This document shows positions 42,490 through 51,793 of a DNA stretch of 64,000 nt, piece after piece. The notes beneath the pieces are model-generated. The model did not search any database and was not told the origin of the DNA. It worked only from the letters and a program-made list of their open reading frames with translations. The DNA comes from Fimbriimonadaceae bacterium (lineage in GTDB: Bacteria > Armatimonadota > Fimbriimonadia > Fimbriimonadales > Fimbriimonadaceae): positions 434,001 to 498,000 of the forward strand of contig JAHBTD010000001.1 of the NCBI GenBank assembly GCA_019638775.1. The letters run 5' to 3'. Numbering within the stretch: position 1 is the first letter of the stretch; every line of letters begins with the position of its first letter. Made by a program: the position numbers and the translations under genes.

Positions 42490-44100
42490 TTAGATGCCTA
42501 CGCGGTGCGTGGGGGCGATGACTTTCTCAAACGATTTGCGGAATGGGAATGCCTGCGCTTCGCTCAGTGTGTCTCCCATGAATCCCCAAGCAGCCGCTCC
42601 GTCGAGACTTTCGGGCTCCAGCATATTGAAGATGAGGACGCCGAGAGGCTGTGCTGTGCTGACGATGTAGTCACCTTTCTTGGCGGTGAACTTTGCAGAC
42701 TCGAATGTGCCTTCAAGAGTGGTCAGTCGGACATTCTGGAATGCGCTGGGTGCGACAGCCTTGGTTCGGATGGTGAACTCTTCAACGCTTCCGGACCATT
42801 CAGATTCAAGCTGCTCGACAACGATGCCATGCTTGGTGAGAAGTTCGACCGTTTGCAGCTGATCGGCAGGAATGATGTAGGCTGCCGGGAATTTCGCTGT
42901 TCGGGAAGGTTTGAAGCGATCGTAGATCGGCATCTTCACTTTTACAAGTTCGGTTGGAACTCCTGTTGGACGGGGAGCGCCTTGTTCTCGTGGCTTTTCC
43001 AGGGGAATCTCTTCTGAGCCTCGCTGGTCAAAATCAAACCTGACTCCAAGCTCGGGAGCCTTGCTCGGGTTTGTTCCCCAGTCCAGCATCCGTTTATCGG
43101 CGGCTCGGCTTATTCCGACCACCCGTTTGTCGTTTTTGGCGATGTACTGGAGGACCGCATCGACGAACCACTCCGCCCACTCGACCCGCTCCTTGAACGG
43201 CCAATAAACGGTGGTTTCCATGAGGACCGAGATTCGGTTTCGCAGACCCGCGTAGTTCGTGCAATAGCGGCCTTCGGGGCCAAAGGAGTACCAAGCTTGT
43301 TTGCCATCCCGATTTTCAACGTTGCCGTAATCGAAAAGATCGGCCCCATGTGCAGCACGAAGATCTTTCCGGATTCGCGGCAGCATCTCATCTCGCGTGA
43401 ATTTTAGGACGCCGGGGTCGGTGTTTGGGTTGAGGGGCGGCGAGTAGGTCATGGGGATGCCGTGACGCGTTCCGTCGGTGGTGTGGAGGTCCATCATCAC
43501 ATCGGGGTCGTAGGCGTTGTAAACATGCTGGAGAACGGCGCTCATCTCGGGTGAGACGGCCTTGATCGCGTCTCGGTTGAGGTCGAGGCCTTGCCCGTTT
43601 GGCCTGACGCCAACCATATCCGGACCATTCTGTCCGGGGCGATTGCGGGCGATGGGGCCAAATTTTTCGTTGCCGTCGAGATTGTAAATAGGGGTGACCA
43701 GAAGAATGACCTTGTCGAGGAGACCCTTCTCTTCTTGCGAGTACTTTCTCAGGAGCTGAAGAATGGCTTCCTTCCCCTCAACTTCACCGGCATGAATGTT
43801 CGCTTGGACGTAGATGATCGGCTTTCCTGATGCCTTGGCTTCGGCGGGACTGTGTACCATCGGGCGCGCGGCGATCACGAGCGGCATGTCTCGTCCTTCG
43901 GTGCTCTTTCCCATGTAGACCAGGCTGACGGGGGAGCCTTTAGCCTGGAGTCCTTTGATGAATGCGATGACGTCGGCATAGTGGGACGTCTCGACAAAGT
44001 TGGTTCTTTCAGCACGGGTTTGGGGCCAATCTTGGGATCGGGCTCCAGAAAGTAGAAACAAAAGCGAACAAAAGACAGCAGTCGCGCGCAAGCCGAACAT
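42490..44100 (-). CDS. Secreted M14-family zinc carboxypeptidase
   Basis: This 536-residue protein has a signal peptide (MFGLRATAVFCSLLFLLSGARS) and an M14 catalytic domain. Zinc ligands His103 and Glu106 lie in NIHAGEVEGKE. DLNRDAIK and the third ligand in DLHTTDGTRHG follow, with the catalytic Glu in the ISVLMETTVYW segment. A C-terminal region (390-536) is a beta-rich accessory domain. Members of this subgroup cleave C-terminal residues from peptides outside the cytoplasm. It converges with the sugar-nucleotide fusion gene and is read in the same direction as the flotillin genes. Confidence 0.9.
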   Translation of the reverse strand: MFGLRATAVFCSLLFLLSGARSQDWPQTRAERTNFVETSHYADVIAFIKGLQAKGSPVSLVYMGKSTEGRDMPLVIAARPMVHSPAEAKASGKPIIYVQANIHAGEVEGKEAILQLLRKYSQEEKGLLDKVILLVTPIYNLDGNEKFGPIARNRPGQNGPDMVGVRPNGQGLDLNRDAIKAVSPEMSAVLQHVYNAYDPDVMMDLHTTDGTRHGIPMTYSPPLNPNTDPGVLKFTRDEMLPRIRKDLRAAHGADLFDYGNVENRDGKQAWYSFGPEGRYCTNYAGLRNRISVLMETTVYWPFKERVEWAEWFVDAVLQYIAKNDKRVVGISRAADKRMLDWGTNPSKAPELGVRFDFDQRGSEEIPLEKPREQGAPRPTGVPTELVKVKMPIYDRFKPSRTAKFPAAYIIPADQLQTVELLTKHGIVVEQLESEWSGSVEEFTIRTKAVAPSAFQNVRLTTLEGTFESAKFTAKKGDYIVSTAQPLGVLIFNMLEPESLDGAAAWGFMGDTLSEAQAFPFRKSFEKVIAPTHRVGI

Positions 44101-44177
44101 GAAAAGATTATACGGCTTGGGAGCGCGTGGTTCCTGCGTGGAATGAAATCGGAAGGATCAGAGTGCGAGCCAATCGG

Positions 44178-44215
44178 AAAAGAAAGGCAGCACCCTCCCA
44201 ATGGAGAGCGCTGCC
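44178..44215 (-). terminator. Intrinsic terminator of the flotillin operon
   Basis: On the minus strand GGCAGC-G-CTCTCC-ATTG-GGAGGG-T-GCTGCC forms a nearly perfect stem of 12 pairs followed by TTTCTTTT. It lies 23 bases after the flotillin stop codon. Confidence 0.9.
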
Positions 44216-44237
44216 TTCTGCAGTTTTTTGTCGGAAG

Positions 44238-46082
44238 TTACTCCGACTTGGGTTGAGCCGGTGCTTTGGCGGGCGCTTGGGGCTTGGGTTCCGGCTTATG
44301 CTCTACCTTCGTTTCGGAATGTGGAGCAGGCTCTTGGTGGTTTGAGCCAACATTCGGGCTGATTAGAGCCTTGGTCAGGCCATTTACGTCGCCCGGCTGT
44401 AACCCAAGTTCTCTCATGAGCGAGTCAACGAGAGGGGCTTGGGATCGGTATCTCAGCGCTGAACTGACGACTTGGTCGGCTAAACTGCCGCCCACTCCAT
44501 CGCCCGAGGAGCCGTTGCCGCTGGAGTGTCCACCCGAAAGACCCTCGACCTGGATGATCTTGATGCCTTCGATCTGCTCCATCGGCTTAACGCTTTCGCG
44601 GATGATCGCCGGGAGGTTCTCAATCATGATCTGCTTGATGCGTGCTTCAAGGATCGCAGGGTTGATCACGTTATCGGCCTCGTTGATTGCGCGCTTACCA
44701 GAGGCTTCGACCTCATATGTCTTGGCCTGAGCCATCGCCTTGAGCATCTCAGCGTCGGCAGCAGCTTGCGCGGCGATTCGTGCCTTTTCACCTTCAGCTT
44801 CAGCAGCGGTGGTGAGTGCAGCAGCAAGGTCGAGAGCCGCTGTCTTTTCAGCTTGGGCTGCGACCTTTATCTTAATCGCCTCACGCTCAGCTTCTTCGGA
44901 TGCCTGCACAAGCTCGATTGCCTTCTTTCGTTCGGCGACCTCGATATCGCGCGCGGTTGCGACGCGCTCTTCAGAGCGAACAGCCTCGGCGCGAGCATCG
45001 GCAGCGATTGCTTCTGCTTCGCTCTTCTCTTTGCTTTTGTGTGCAATAGCCACGGCACGGTCTTGCTCTGCGAGTTCGAGTTGCTTGGACTTCTCGATGA
45101 CCGCAGCTTCGACTGATCTCTGCTTGAGAATTTCTTGCTCAGCAACAGTTCTGTCGATTTCGATTCTTTGTTGCTCGACCTTTTGCTTCGCAGCTTGATC
45201 GGTCAACGAAATCTTCTGCTGGGCTTCGATTTCAGCTTGCTTAGCCTCCTGGCTGCGAGCAGCTTGTTCGGTTGCAATCTCAGCCGATTGCTGGGCTCGG
45301 CGCATCGAAACTTCTCGCTCTTGTTCTAGGCGTGCGTACTCGGTTTCTCGTGAGAGTTCGAGTGACATTTTTTCCGCCTCAAGGTTCTTCTTCTCGATAG
45401 CGACGCGAGTCTCTTGTTCAATGTCATTACGCTGTTTGCGTTTGGCTTCGATAATCTCCGTCAGCTTGGCCAAACCTTGGGCGTCAAATGCGTTCTGTGG
45501 GTTGAGAAAGTCCTGCGACGTCTGGTCGAGCGCCGTTAGAGATACCGACTCCAACTCAAGACCGTTCTTGAGAATGTCTTCGGAGACCGTTGTTTGCACA
45601 CGCTGGACAAACTCGACACGCTTTTCGTGGAGTTCTTCCATAGTTAGCTCGGCAGCAACTGCTCGCAGAGCGTCGACAAACTTACCCTCAACGAGCTCTT
45701 TCAGCTGCTCAGGGTGCATCGTTCGATTACCCAGCGTTTGGGCGGCGTCGGCGATCGCGTCTTCGGTCGGTTTTACACGGACAAAGAACTCCGCTTGGAC
45801 ATCGACACGAGTGCGGTCCTTTGTAATCAGACCCTGCTCGTTACTGCGCGAGACGTTGAGGCGCATGGTATTCATGTTCACCTCAATCACCTCTTGCACG
45901 ACCGGCAAGATCGCCGCACCTCCGTTCATCACGACCCTTTGGCCGAGCATTCCAGTGCGCACAAACGCGCGTTCCTTACTGGCTCGTTTGTAGAGCCGTG
46001 AAAAGATGATTCCGACGACAAGGATCACCCCGAGGATGGTCCCAGTTATTACCAAGATAGGTTGTAGCGTTTCTATGTTCAT
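44238..46082 (-). CDS. Flotillin-like SPFH/band-7 protein (YqiK type)
   Basis: This 614-residue protein has one N-terminal membrane helix (ILVITGTILGVILVVGIIFS), an SPFH domain (about 40-210), and a long coiled coil rich in Ala, Glu, Gln and Lys (about 210-470) with the EA repeats typical of flotillins. The C-terminal tail carries a Gly/Ser run (HSSGNGSSGDG) and a Pro/Lys-rich end. Flotillins oligomerise and organise membrane microdomains. Its ATG overlaps the stop of the YqiJ/NfeD-like gene by four bases, the classical NfeD-flotillin pairing. Confidence 0.92.
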   Translation of the reverse strand: MNIETLQPILVITGTILGVILVVGIIFSRLYKRASKERAFVRTGMLGQRVVMNGGAAILPVVQEVIEVNMNTMRLNVSRSNEQGLITKDRTRVDVQAEFFVRVKPTEDAIADAAQTLGNRTMHPEQLKELVEGKFVDALRAVAAELTMEELHEKRVEFVQRVQTTVSEDILKNGLELESVSLTALDQTSQDFLNPQNAFDAQGLAKLTEIIEAKRKQRNDIEQETRVAIEKKNLEAEKMSLELSRETEYARLEQEREVSMRRAQQSAEIATEQAARSQEAKQAEIEAQQKISLTDQAAKQKVEQQRIEIDRTVAEQEILKQRSVEAAVIEKSKQLELAEQDRAVAIAHKSKEKSEAEAIAADARAEAVRSEERVATARDIEVAERKKAIELVQASEEAEREAIKIKVAAQAEKTAALDLAAALTTAAEAEGEKARIAAQAAADAEMLKAMAQAKTYEVEASGKRAINEADNVINPAILEARIKQIMIENLPAIIRESVKPMEQIEGIKIIQVEGLSGGHSSGNGSSGDGVGGSLADQVVSSALRYRSQAPLVDSLMRELGLQPGDVNGLTKALISPNVGSNHQEPAPHSETKVEHKPEPKPQAPAKAPAQPKSE

Positions 46083-46900
46083 TTATTTTCTATCGCTTCA
46101 TGCGACTCTGACTGGCTGTCCATAGCAAGAATGTCCTCAAGTTTTCCGCTTACTACGAAAAACTTCGGGCCTTGTCGCTCCATAAGCGCGACAGCCGCCC
46201 CTTCGGAAAATGTTTCTGTCGAATGCAGAGGCTCCACCAACACATAGTGGGTTTGTCCAAACTGATCGACGAATTTGGCCTGAGCTGGCAAACCACTTTT
46301 TGCGGTTCCTTGCGTAACGGTGGCGATGCGGCCTTGAAAAGTGTTGCTGTGGATCGCTGTCGTATCAAGCTTCAGCTTGGCGCGTGCGAACACCTTGCCA
46401 ATAGTTCGGCAGATAAAGACAGTCACCACGGTCGCGGGCATGATCGCTATCCAGCCTGGCAAGAATGCCCCGGTAGTGCTGATCGCGAGCCACTGGATGC
46501 TAAAGCCAGTTACGAAAAAACTGCCTGAACTGATGACTACGAAGATGCTCGCCGGAATAGCAGTGATCCCGAGGAATTCAAACAGGTTCGCGGCGAAACT
46601 CCCGTGACCCCAGTCCACGTGGAGGTCGCGGTCCAGACCGGGATCGTGGGCAACCTCGGCGCCATGATCGATGTGGACGTCGTGGCCGACTTCAACGCCG
46701 TGATCGACGTCAAGCCCGTGGTCTACATTTAGGCCATGGTCGAAGTCCACTCCGTGATCGAAGTCATGATCAAGATCGTGCCCGTGTCCGACAAAGCCTA
46801 AGAAGGTAGCCAGCACGGCAAGGATCGACAAGGCGGCGAGTACAGCTAGCGCGATCACGAACGCCGTGTTTTCCGGTGCTCTAAAAAATTCGCCAACCAT
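46079..46900 (-). CDS. YqiJ/NfeD-like membrane protein with His/Asp-rich segment
   Basis: This 273-residue partner of the flotillin has an N-terminal membrane helix (about 13-38). This is followed by a striking low-complexity segment (about 39-92) in which DHGVD/DHGLN-type pentads repeat, giving some 16 His and 20 Asp. Two or three further helices follow (about 100-175), then a C-terminal OB-fold domain (AKSGLPAQAKFVDQFGQTHYVLVEP). NfeD-type OB domains bind flotillin. The His/Asp segment should lie outside the cytoplasm and could bind divalent metals; that role is inferred from composition only. Confidence 0.88.
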   Translation of the reverse strand: MVGEFFRAPENTAFVIALAVLAALSILAVLATFLGFVGHGHDLDHDFDHGVDFDHGLNVDHGLDVDHGVEVGHDVHIDHGAEVAHDPGLDRDLHVDWGHGSFAANLFEFLGITAIPASIFVVISSGSFFVTGFSIQWLAISTTGAFLPGWIAIMPATVVTVFICRTIGKVFARAKLKLDTTAIHSNTFQGRIATVTQGTAKSGLPAQAKFVDQFGQTHYVLVEPLHSTETFSEGAAVALMERQGPKFFVVSGKLEDILAMDSQSESHEAIENK

Positions 46901-47029
46901 TGTGATTTACTCCTGCCTTGGAGTTCAGTATAGCTTTACGTGGGGTGATATCCAAGGGTTGCGAAGCGGCTGACTTCAACGCTGGCAAGGGTGCTGGCCC
47001 AAAAAAATTGCCATTCCAAATAGAAAACT

Positions 47030-47046
47030 CATAAACGACGTTTATG
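47030..47046. promoter_or_regulatory. Perfect 17-base palindrome, candidate operator
   Basis: CATAAACG-A-CGTTTATG is symmetrical over 17 bases. It lies 55 bases upstream of the YHYH gene start, in the intergenic region between it and the divergent flotillin operon. The regulator is unknown. Confidence 0.5.
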
Positions 47047-47101
47047 CTTGTGATTAAGAGCGCGGCCCAATTTGTCGGATGCGGTTCTTTAGGTGAAAGA
47101 A

Positions 47102-48088
47102 ATGGAAATCCATAAAGTCTCCTGGAAGTTGATCACGTGCTGCTTTGCTGCTACGTCGGGGTTGGTCTTTGCTGCTGCCTTAGCTTTGCACTCAAGTACG
47201 GCACACTCGCATGATTCGGCTGGCGGTCTTGGCTCCTTCACACACTCGCACGACGGTTCGACTCATGCTCATACGGAGGCCGAGGAGCAAGCGCTTGCGC
47301 AGAGTCGCGTCAAGATTGAAGTCAAGGATGGAGTACGTTACATCGACTCAAACGGCATTCCGAATCACTCGACCGGCGCTTTCCCTAACCGGGGAAATCC
47401 AAATAGAATCACCGAGCAAAACTATCGCTTTCAGGTAACTGCCGATCCTAAGCCTGCGGCTAGCCTGACACCTCTGCAGCATCAGCCGTTTGGTATTGCC
47501 ATCAATGGGGTTGTCTTTGACCCCGGGACGGCTGAGTTTTGGAATGGCGACCCTCAATGGAATTATGAAGCCCTTTCAGGAAAGATAAACCTTGGCGTCG
47601 ATCTGAATAAAGCCCACGTTCAACCCACGGGCGCTTACCACTATCATGGGGTGCCGACTGGTCTGATGAACAATCTCGACGGCTCGCACAAGATGGCGTT
47701 GCTTGGCTATGCAGCAGATGGCTATCCGATTTACGGACCGTACAGCTACAGCGACCCGATGGATGATAAGAGTCCGCTGATCGAGATGAAATCGAGTTAT
47801 CGGCTCAAGAAGGGCCAGAGGGCAGGCGGCCCTGGTGGGACTCACGACGGCACTTTCACGGCGGATTACGAGTTTGTGAAAGGCAGCGGGCAGCTTGACG
47901 AGTGTAACGGCAGATTCGGTATCACACCTGAGTATCCGAAGGGAACGTACTACTACGTGCTGACCTACGAGTTTCCCAACATTCCGCGACAATTCAAGGG
48001 CACGCCGGATAAGAGCTTCGAGCGGCGAGGACCAGGCGGCGAGCCACCGCCACGCCGAGGTGGCCCCCCGCCGCCCGAGAAGTCCTAA
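47102..48088 (+). CDS. YHYH-domain secreted protein
   Basis: Starting at ATG 47102 (AGGTG six bases upstream; a GTG at 47093 is in frame) the product has 328 residues. It begins with a signal peptide (LITCCFAATSGLVFAAALAL), followed by a His-rich stretch (HSHDSAGGLGSFTHSHDGSTHAHTE). The rest is the YHYH domain, with its name motif in PTGAYHYHGVPTGL and GYAADGYPIYGPY. Characterised members are few; the domain is extracellular and possibly copper-related. The C-terminus is Pro/Gly/Arg-rich. A 17-base palindrome lies upstream and a terminator-like hairpin follows. Confidence 0.88.
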   Translation: MEIHKVSWKLITCCFAATSGLVFAAALALHSSTAHSHDSAGGLGSFTHSHDGSTHAHTEAEEQALAQSRVKIEVKDGVRYIDSNGIPNHSTGAFPNRGNPNRITEQNYRFQVTADPKPAASLTPLQHQPFGIAINGVVFDPGTAEFWNGDPQWNYEALSGKINLGVDLNKAHVQPTGAYHYHGVPTGLMNNLDGSHKMALLGYAADGYPIYGPYSYSDPMDDKSPLIEMKSSYRLKKGQRAGGPGGTHDGTFTADYEFVKGSGQLDECNGRFGITPEYPKGTYYYVLTYEFPNIPRQFKGTPDKSFERRGPGGEPPPRRGGPPPPEKS

Positions 48089-48094
48089 GAAATA

Positions 48095-48126
48095 GAAGTG
48101 CCTCGCGTAGCTACACGAGGCACTTC
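48095..48126 (+). terminator. Terminator-like hairpin
   Basis: GAAGTGCCTCG / CGAGGCACTTC form 11 perfect pairs with a ten-base loop, starting six bases after the YHYH stop. The downstream side (GTCTCAATTG) lacks a T-run. Confidence 0.6.
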
Positions 48127-48248
48127 GTCTCAATTGTCGATCAGGCAAAACCCAGACACGCCAAGCAGTGCTTGGTCCGAGTTGCTCTAAGTTTAGTGTG
48201 GGCACTACTTCTCATTAAATGTTTGTTGCATGATCCGAGGTGCAAAAG

Positions 48249-49130
48249 ATGAATAGAGTTCTGGAATGGATCTTCTTGGTTGCCGTTGCTGTCGTCTTGA
48301 TCGGATGCAGCGCTGGCGAAGCAAGAGATAGCGCAAAAAATACATCCACGAGCATGGAGTCTGCTAGTTACGATGATGCAGAAGCTCCACAGGCGGCGAA
48401 ACTCGCCAGCCAACCAATCGCCAACAACGAACTTCGATCAGCCGTCCAACCCAAACGTGCGGTCATTCGCAATGGAAGCCTGAGCGTACGGGTCCCAGAC
48501 GTTGAAAAAGCCGAGAAAGAGGTTGAAAGCTATGTGATGAGGCTTGGAGGTTTTGTCAGCTCAAGTGAATCGACCGATCTCAGCTCGACAGCGCCGTTGA
48601 TGACGATGAAGCTCCGTGTTCCCGTCGACTCATTTGACAAAGCGATGGAGTTTTTCGAGGGCCAAGGGGCACGGCTTGAGAAGAAGATCAGTGGTGAGGA
48701 TGTGACCTCCAAACTGGTCGATTTTGATGCCAGGCTCAAAATCATGCTGGCACAGGAAGACTCATTCCGAAACATGCTCAGCGAGTCAAACAACTCACAG
48801 GAGGCGCTCGATTTGCAGAGTCGCCTCATGAACTTGCGAGCAGAAATCGAAAGCCTGACAGCTCAGCGACGAACGCTCGGGGAGTTGGCTTCCCTCTCGA
48901 CGATCGATCTCACACTTGTGAGTGAGACACGCACTATCGCGCAAACTACCGACCAAGGTTGGGTCCAAGAAAGCTGGAATCAAGCAACGACCGCACTTGG
49001 CGCAGCCCTCCGCGTGGTCGGCACCTTCCTACTCTTCGCGCTCGTCTTTGCACCGTTCTGGGCACCTGTGGCTTACCTCGTCTGGAAACGATCCGCAAAG
49101 GCAAAGACTAAACCCACGTTCGACATGTGA
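48249..49130 (+). CDS. DUF4349-type membrane lipoprotein
   Basis: I start at ATG 48249, preceded by GAGGTG at six bases. The 293-residue product has lipobox LIGC after MNRVLEWIFLVAVAVV. It then has the DUF4349 layout: the conserved RNGSLSVRVPDVEKAEKEVESYVMRLGGFVSSSE strand-helix start, a coiled coil (DLQSRLMNLRAEIESLTAQR), and a C-terminal membrane helix (FLLFALVFAPFWAPVAYLVW) with a short basic tail. The family is widespread and of unknown function, anchored in the envelope at both ends. It converges with 49217-50212 and shares a strong terminator. Confidence 0.88.
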   Translation: MNRVLEWIFLVAVAVVLIGCSAGEARDSAKNTSTSMESASYDDAEAPQAAKLASQPIANNELRSAVQPKRAVIRNGSLSVRVPDVEKAEKEVESYVMRLGGFVSSSESTDLSSTAPLMTMKLRVPVDSFDKAMEFFEGQGARLEKKISGEDVTSKLVDFDARLKIMLAQEDSFRNMLSESNNSQEALDLQSRLMNLRAEIESLTAQRRTLGELASLSTIDLTLVSETRTIAQTTDQGWVQESWNQATTALGAALRVVGTFLLFALVFAPFWAPVAYLVWKRSAKAKTKPTFDM

Positions 49131-49154
49131 TCTCAACAGCACATTCGTCGAGCA

Positions 49155-49192
49155 CAAAAAAACATCGCCCCCGGCAATAATGCCGGGGGCGA
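49155..49192. terminator. Strong terminator between convergent genes
   Basis: TCGCCCCCGGCA / TGCCGGGGGCGA form 12 perfect pairs with an ATAA loop. The seven A on the left give a T-run for minus-strand transcripts, so it best terminates the HExxH gene. Confidence 0.9.
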
Positions 49193-49216
49193 GTCAATCT
49201 ATATAGATTTGAAATG

Positions 49217-50212
49217 CTATCGATAAGCGGATAGCTTGGCTACGGCTTGACGCCGGTCGATTTTGCCATCGATCAGGTCGCTTAAGATAGGTGCGCCGAA
49301 CGCCCGAAAGGGCTCCAGCCCACGCTTGTAAGTACCGATCTTGTGGCCGACATCTTTATGATCTGAATCGATAAACCGCCGGGTGGCCTCGGCGGCGATT
49401 ATGAAAAACAAAGCGTGAGGAAGCTGCTCTTCGTCGAATGAATCCACCTGCTTAGCCCTTAGCTGAGTTCTCAGGTCAGCAAGCAGTTCAACCCGTTTTG
49501 AGCCCGCCTCTAACGCATGAATGCACTCGTGAAGCAGAGCCTCCGCAAAGTCTGCACCTCTGAATTTTTCACAGCTCACAAGAACAAGAGGACCCGTTAT
49601 CGTTCGTAAAGTAATCGCCCCTTGGGCTGGGTAACGAGGGACAGGGATCACCTTGATCTCGGCGGGCGCAGATTCAACGCCAAGCATGGAGTCTAGCCAT
49701 GAAAAGATTTCTTGAGTTCGATTCGCACCGTTGGCTTTCCACCAATCGGTGGCGGCGGCTATTGACCGTCCGTCTTTTACGGCCCAGCCAGACGAGTACG
49801 CCTTAGCCGACGCTTTCATCGCTTCAACGATCTTTTGCACCGACGATCTGGCATCCAAGTGCCCGCCAATCTTCTCAGGCAGTTGTTCAAGGCGACCCTC
49901 TAACGCCGTGATACTGGTGCAAGAGAAAACTAAGGAATCAAGAATCGTCCAATAGAGATCTCTCACAGAACGATCATCAGGAGACTTTGCAGTTCGCTCG
50001 CCCCGGGACGGCAGGTGGATTCGCTCTGGCAACGATCTATCAAGCTCTTGAAGAATCTTCAGCGCTACCCGAAAATCCCCAACTTCCAACTTTTCCTCTT
50101 CAATCGCCAGCGTCTTCAGAGTTGCGTAATGAGAACTGAAGGTGCTCGGTTCCAGCCTCAGTTGAGGCGCACTCATCAAGCACACAATAGCCGCGATAGT
50201 AACCATCGGCAT
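49217..50212 (-). CDS. Secreted HExxH-motif protein, putative metallopeptidase
   Basis: This 331-residue protein has a short hydrophobic N-terminus (MPMVTIAAIVCLMSAP). The motif LLHECIHALEAGSKR (HExxH) lies near residue 230, and a downstream Glu/Asp-rich helix (EEQLPHALFFIIAAEATRRF) could supply the third zinc ligand, as in gluzincins. The first half is helical and unassigned. No family is recognised beyond the motif. It is the last ordinary chromosomal gene before the accessory region and uses the terminator at 49155-49192. Confidence 0.65.
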   Translation of the reverse strand: MPMVTIAAIVCLMSAPQLRLEPSTFSSHYATLKTLAIEEEKLEVGDFRVALKILQELDRSLPERIHLPSRGERTAKSPDDRSVRDLYWTILDSLVFSCTSITALEGRLEQLPEKIGGHLDARSSVQKIVEAMKASAKAYSSGWAVKDGRSIAAATDWWKANGANRTQEIFSWLDSMLGVESAPAEIKVIPVPRYPAQGAITLRTITGPLVLVSCEKFRGADFAEALLHECIHALEAGSKRVELLADLRTQLRAKQVDSFDEEQLPHALFFIIAAEATRRFIDSDHKDVGHKIGTYKRGLEPFRAFGAPILSDLIDGKIDRRQAVAKLSAYR

Positions 50213-50291
50213 ATCATACGCGACGGATGAAACGCAGGTCTCCCCGTTATACGAAAACAGTCGTACTGACCAAAGGAAACTCTAATAGAGG

Positions 50292-51770
50292 CTAATAGAC
50301 ACCGGTCGAGGCCCCAGTATTTGAAAACCCTGCAGGCACGGTTGTGGCAGGCGTTCCCGATCTTTCCATCGCCTTTGCACCTTGCATCAGCAAGGCGGCA
50401 TATGCCTCCATGTCCGACTCTTGCGAAATCAGATCAAGAGAATTCACATGGTTCCCGAAGCCCTGACGATCCGGCCCCCACAAGATCACGTGACGAACGT
50501 CAAGGGTCGTCAAAATATTGGTTGCTGCCGCAAAGAGATACGCAAACTTTTGCGGTGTATACGCTCGATGGCCTGTTGTCCCAAATCTTGCCGTTGCCGG
50601 AGCGATGCCCCACTCACTGCACATAACCGGTTTGTTCGTAAATGAACGATAGGCCTTGAGACACTTAAAATGCAGGGCCAAAACCTCCCGTGCAAACGGG
50701 TCGTTGCCTAAATCGTCGGGAAGATTGACGCCGGAATGCCATTGCTCATCACCAGCGTAATAGCCCGAATTGATCGAATAAGCGTGGTAATTGAACCCAT
50801 CGCAAAGCCCAACGAACGAACGGCCCGACGTAAAGAGAGCTTCCATCGAGTCGGGATGTCCGCCCGCCAACCCCGGCCCCCACAAAAAGAGTTCGGGATA
50901 CGCTGCCTTCACATTCGCTGCTTCGTAATCCATCTCATCGTAAGTTGCCGAATCCAAAACTCCAAAGTAATCGGAGTCCGAAGCACGATGTTGACAGCGC
51001 GTCACAGTTACCCCTCCTTCTACAGCCACTGCAAGCGTGCTGGACTTCGTATTGCCATAGGTCGAAGAGCAAGTACCCGCCGCAATAGTCAACGTCGTTC
51101 CACCAAGCGCGCCAATCTTAAAGCTCTGCCATGCCCCAGATCCTTGAACCGTGACCCACTCTCCCACAGAGAGTCCTGTAGTCGAAGCGACATTGAGGAC
51201 AGTTGCCGCAGTCGTATGACTGCCCGTAACCGTTGTTGAGATAGGCGACAAGGTCGTAATCTTTGAGGGCTCATTGGTGAGTTCGAGCTCGATATAGTCC
51301 TCCCACCTCTTTTCACGCCTCAAAAAGTAATCCTTGTAGCGGTCAAGAATCGCCTTTTGATACGCCCAACGGGTCTCCCATGCCGCGGCCGGCATCCGAA
51401 CCATGTTGTGATCACCAAAGTTCACCTGCGCCCAAACACTGTCTCCCCCGGTTGCAGACCGATAGGCGGCATTGTTCGGGATCGCCTGATTGCCAAAGAC
51501 CAGCACGGCTTTGTGACCGTTCACTATCAAAAACTCGCACAGTGCGCGAATCGCAGTCTCCTCAAGATTGTCGACCGTGGTCGTCACACTGGGCGGAAAG
51601 CCATCTTGCAAGAAGTCCCCGATCCTCCAAACACGAACGCCCAATGCCGATGCAATCGCTCGTCGCGAAGCCGTACGCTCCGGCATCTTGTCCTCCGCGG
51701 GCAATGTGATCGGGCCATTTACGTTGAAGTAAGGTTCAATGGGCGTTTGATTAAAGCCAAGATTTGCCAT
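50292..51770 (-). CDS. Glycoside hydrolase clan A-like protein with embedded beta domain
   Basis: This 492-residue protein has a TIM-barrel outline and no signal peptide. ELTNEPS (around residue 165) matches the NEP acid/base motif and MCSEWGIA (around residue 385) matches the nucleophile of GH5/GH39-like clan A enzymes. Between strands is an unusual Thr/Ser-rich beta insertion (about 172-240, TTVTGSHTTAATVLNVASTTGLS...), of the kind seen in phage tail-fibre and surface proteins. The start at ATG 51770 lacks a ribosome-binding site; an upstream TTG at 51782 is possible. It lies at the end of a prophage-like region and may be a phage depolymerase or cargo enzyme. Confidence 0.65.
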   Translation of the reverse strand: MANLGFNQTPIEPYFNVNGPITLPAEDKMPERTASRRAIASALGVRVWRIGDFLQDGFPPSVTTTVDNLEETAIRALCEFLIVNGHKAVLVFGNQAIPNNAAYRSATGGDSVWAQVNFGDHNMVRMPAAAWETRWAYQKAILDRYKDYFLRREKRWEDYIELELTNEPSKITTLSPISTTVTGSHTTAATVLNVASTTGLSVGEWVTVQGSGAWQSFKIGALGGTTLTIAAGTCSSTYGNTKSSTLAVAVEGGVTVTRCQHRASDSDYFGVLDSATYDEMDYEAANVKAAYPELFLWGPGLAGGHPDSMEALFTSGRSFVGLCDGFNYHAYSINSGYYAGDEQWHSGVNLPDDLGNDPFAREVLALHFKCLKAYRSFTNKPVMCSEWGIAPATARFGTTGHRAYTPQKFAYLFAAATNILTTLDVRHVILWGPDRQGFGNHVNSLDLISQESDMEAYAALLMQGAKAMERSGTPATTVPAGFSNTGASTGVY

Positions 51771-51793
51771 AATGTTGCTCAATGTGAGGGCTC

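Noticed and set aside
44740-45198. Ala/Ser-rich plus-strand frame opposite the flotillin coiled coil
   Set aside because: It is a by-product of the repetitive EAxA codons of the flotillin gene.
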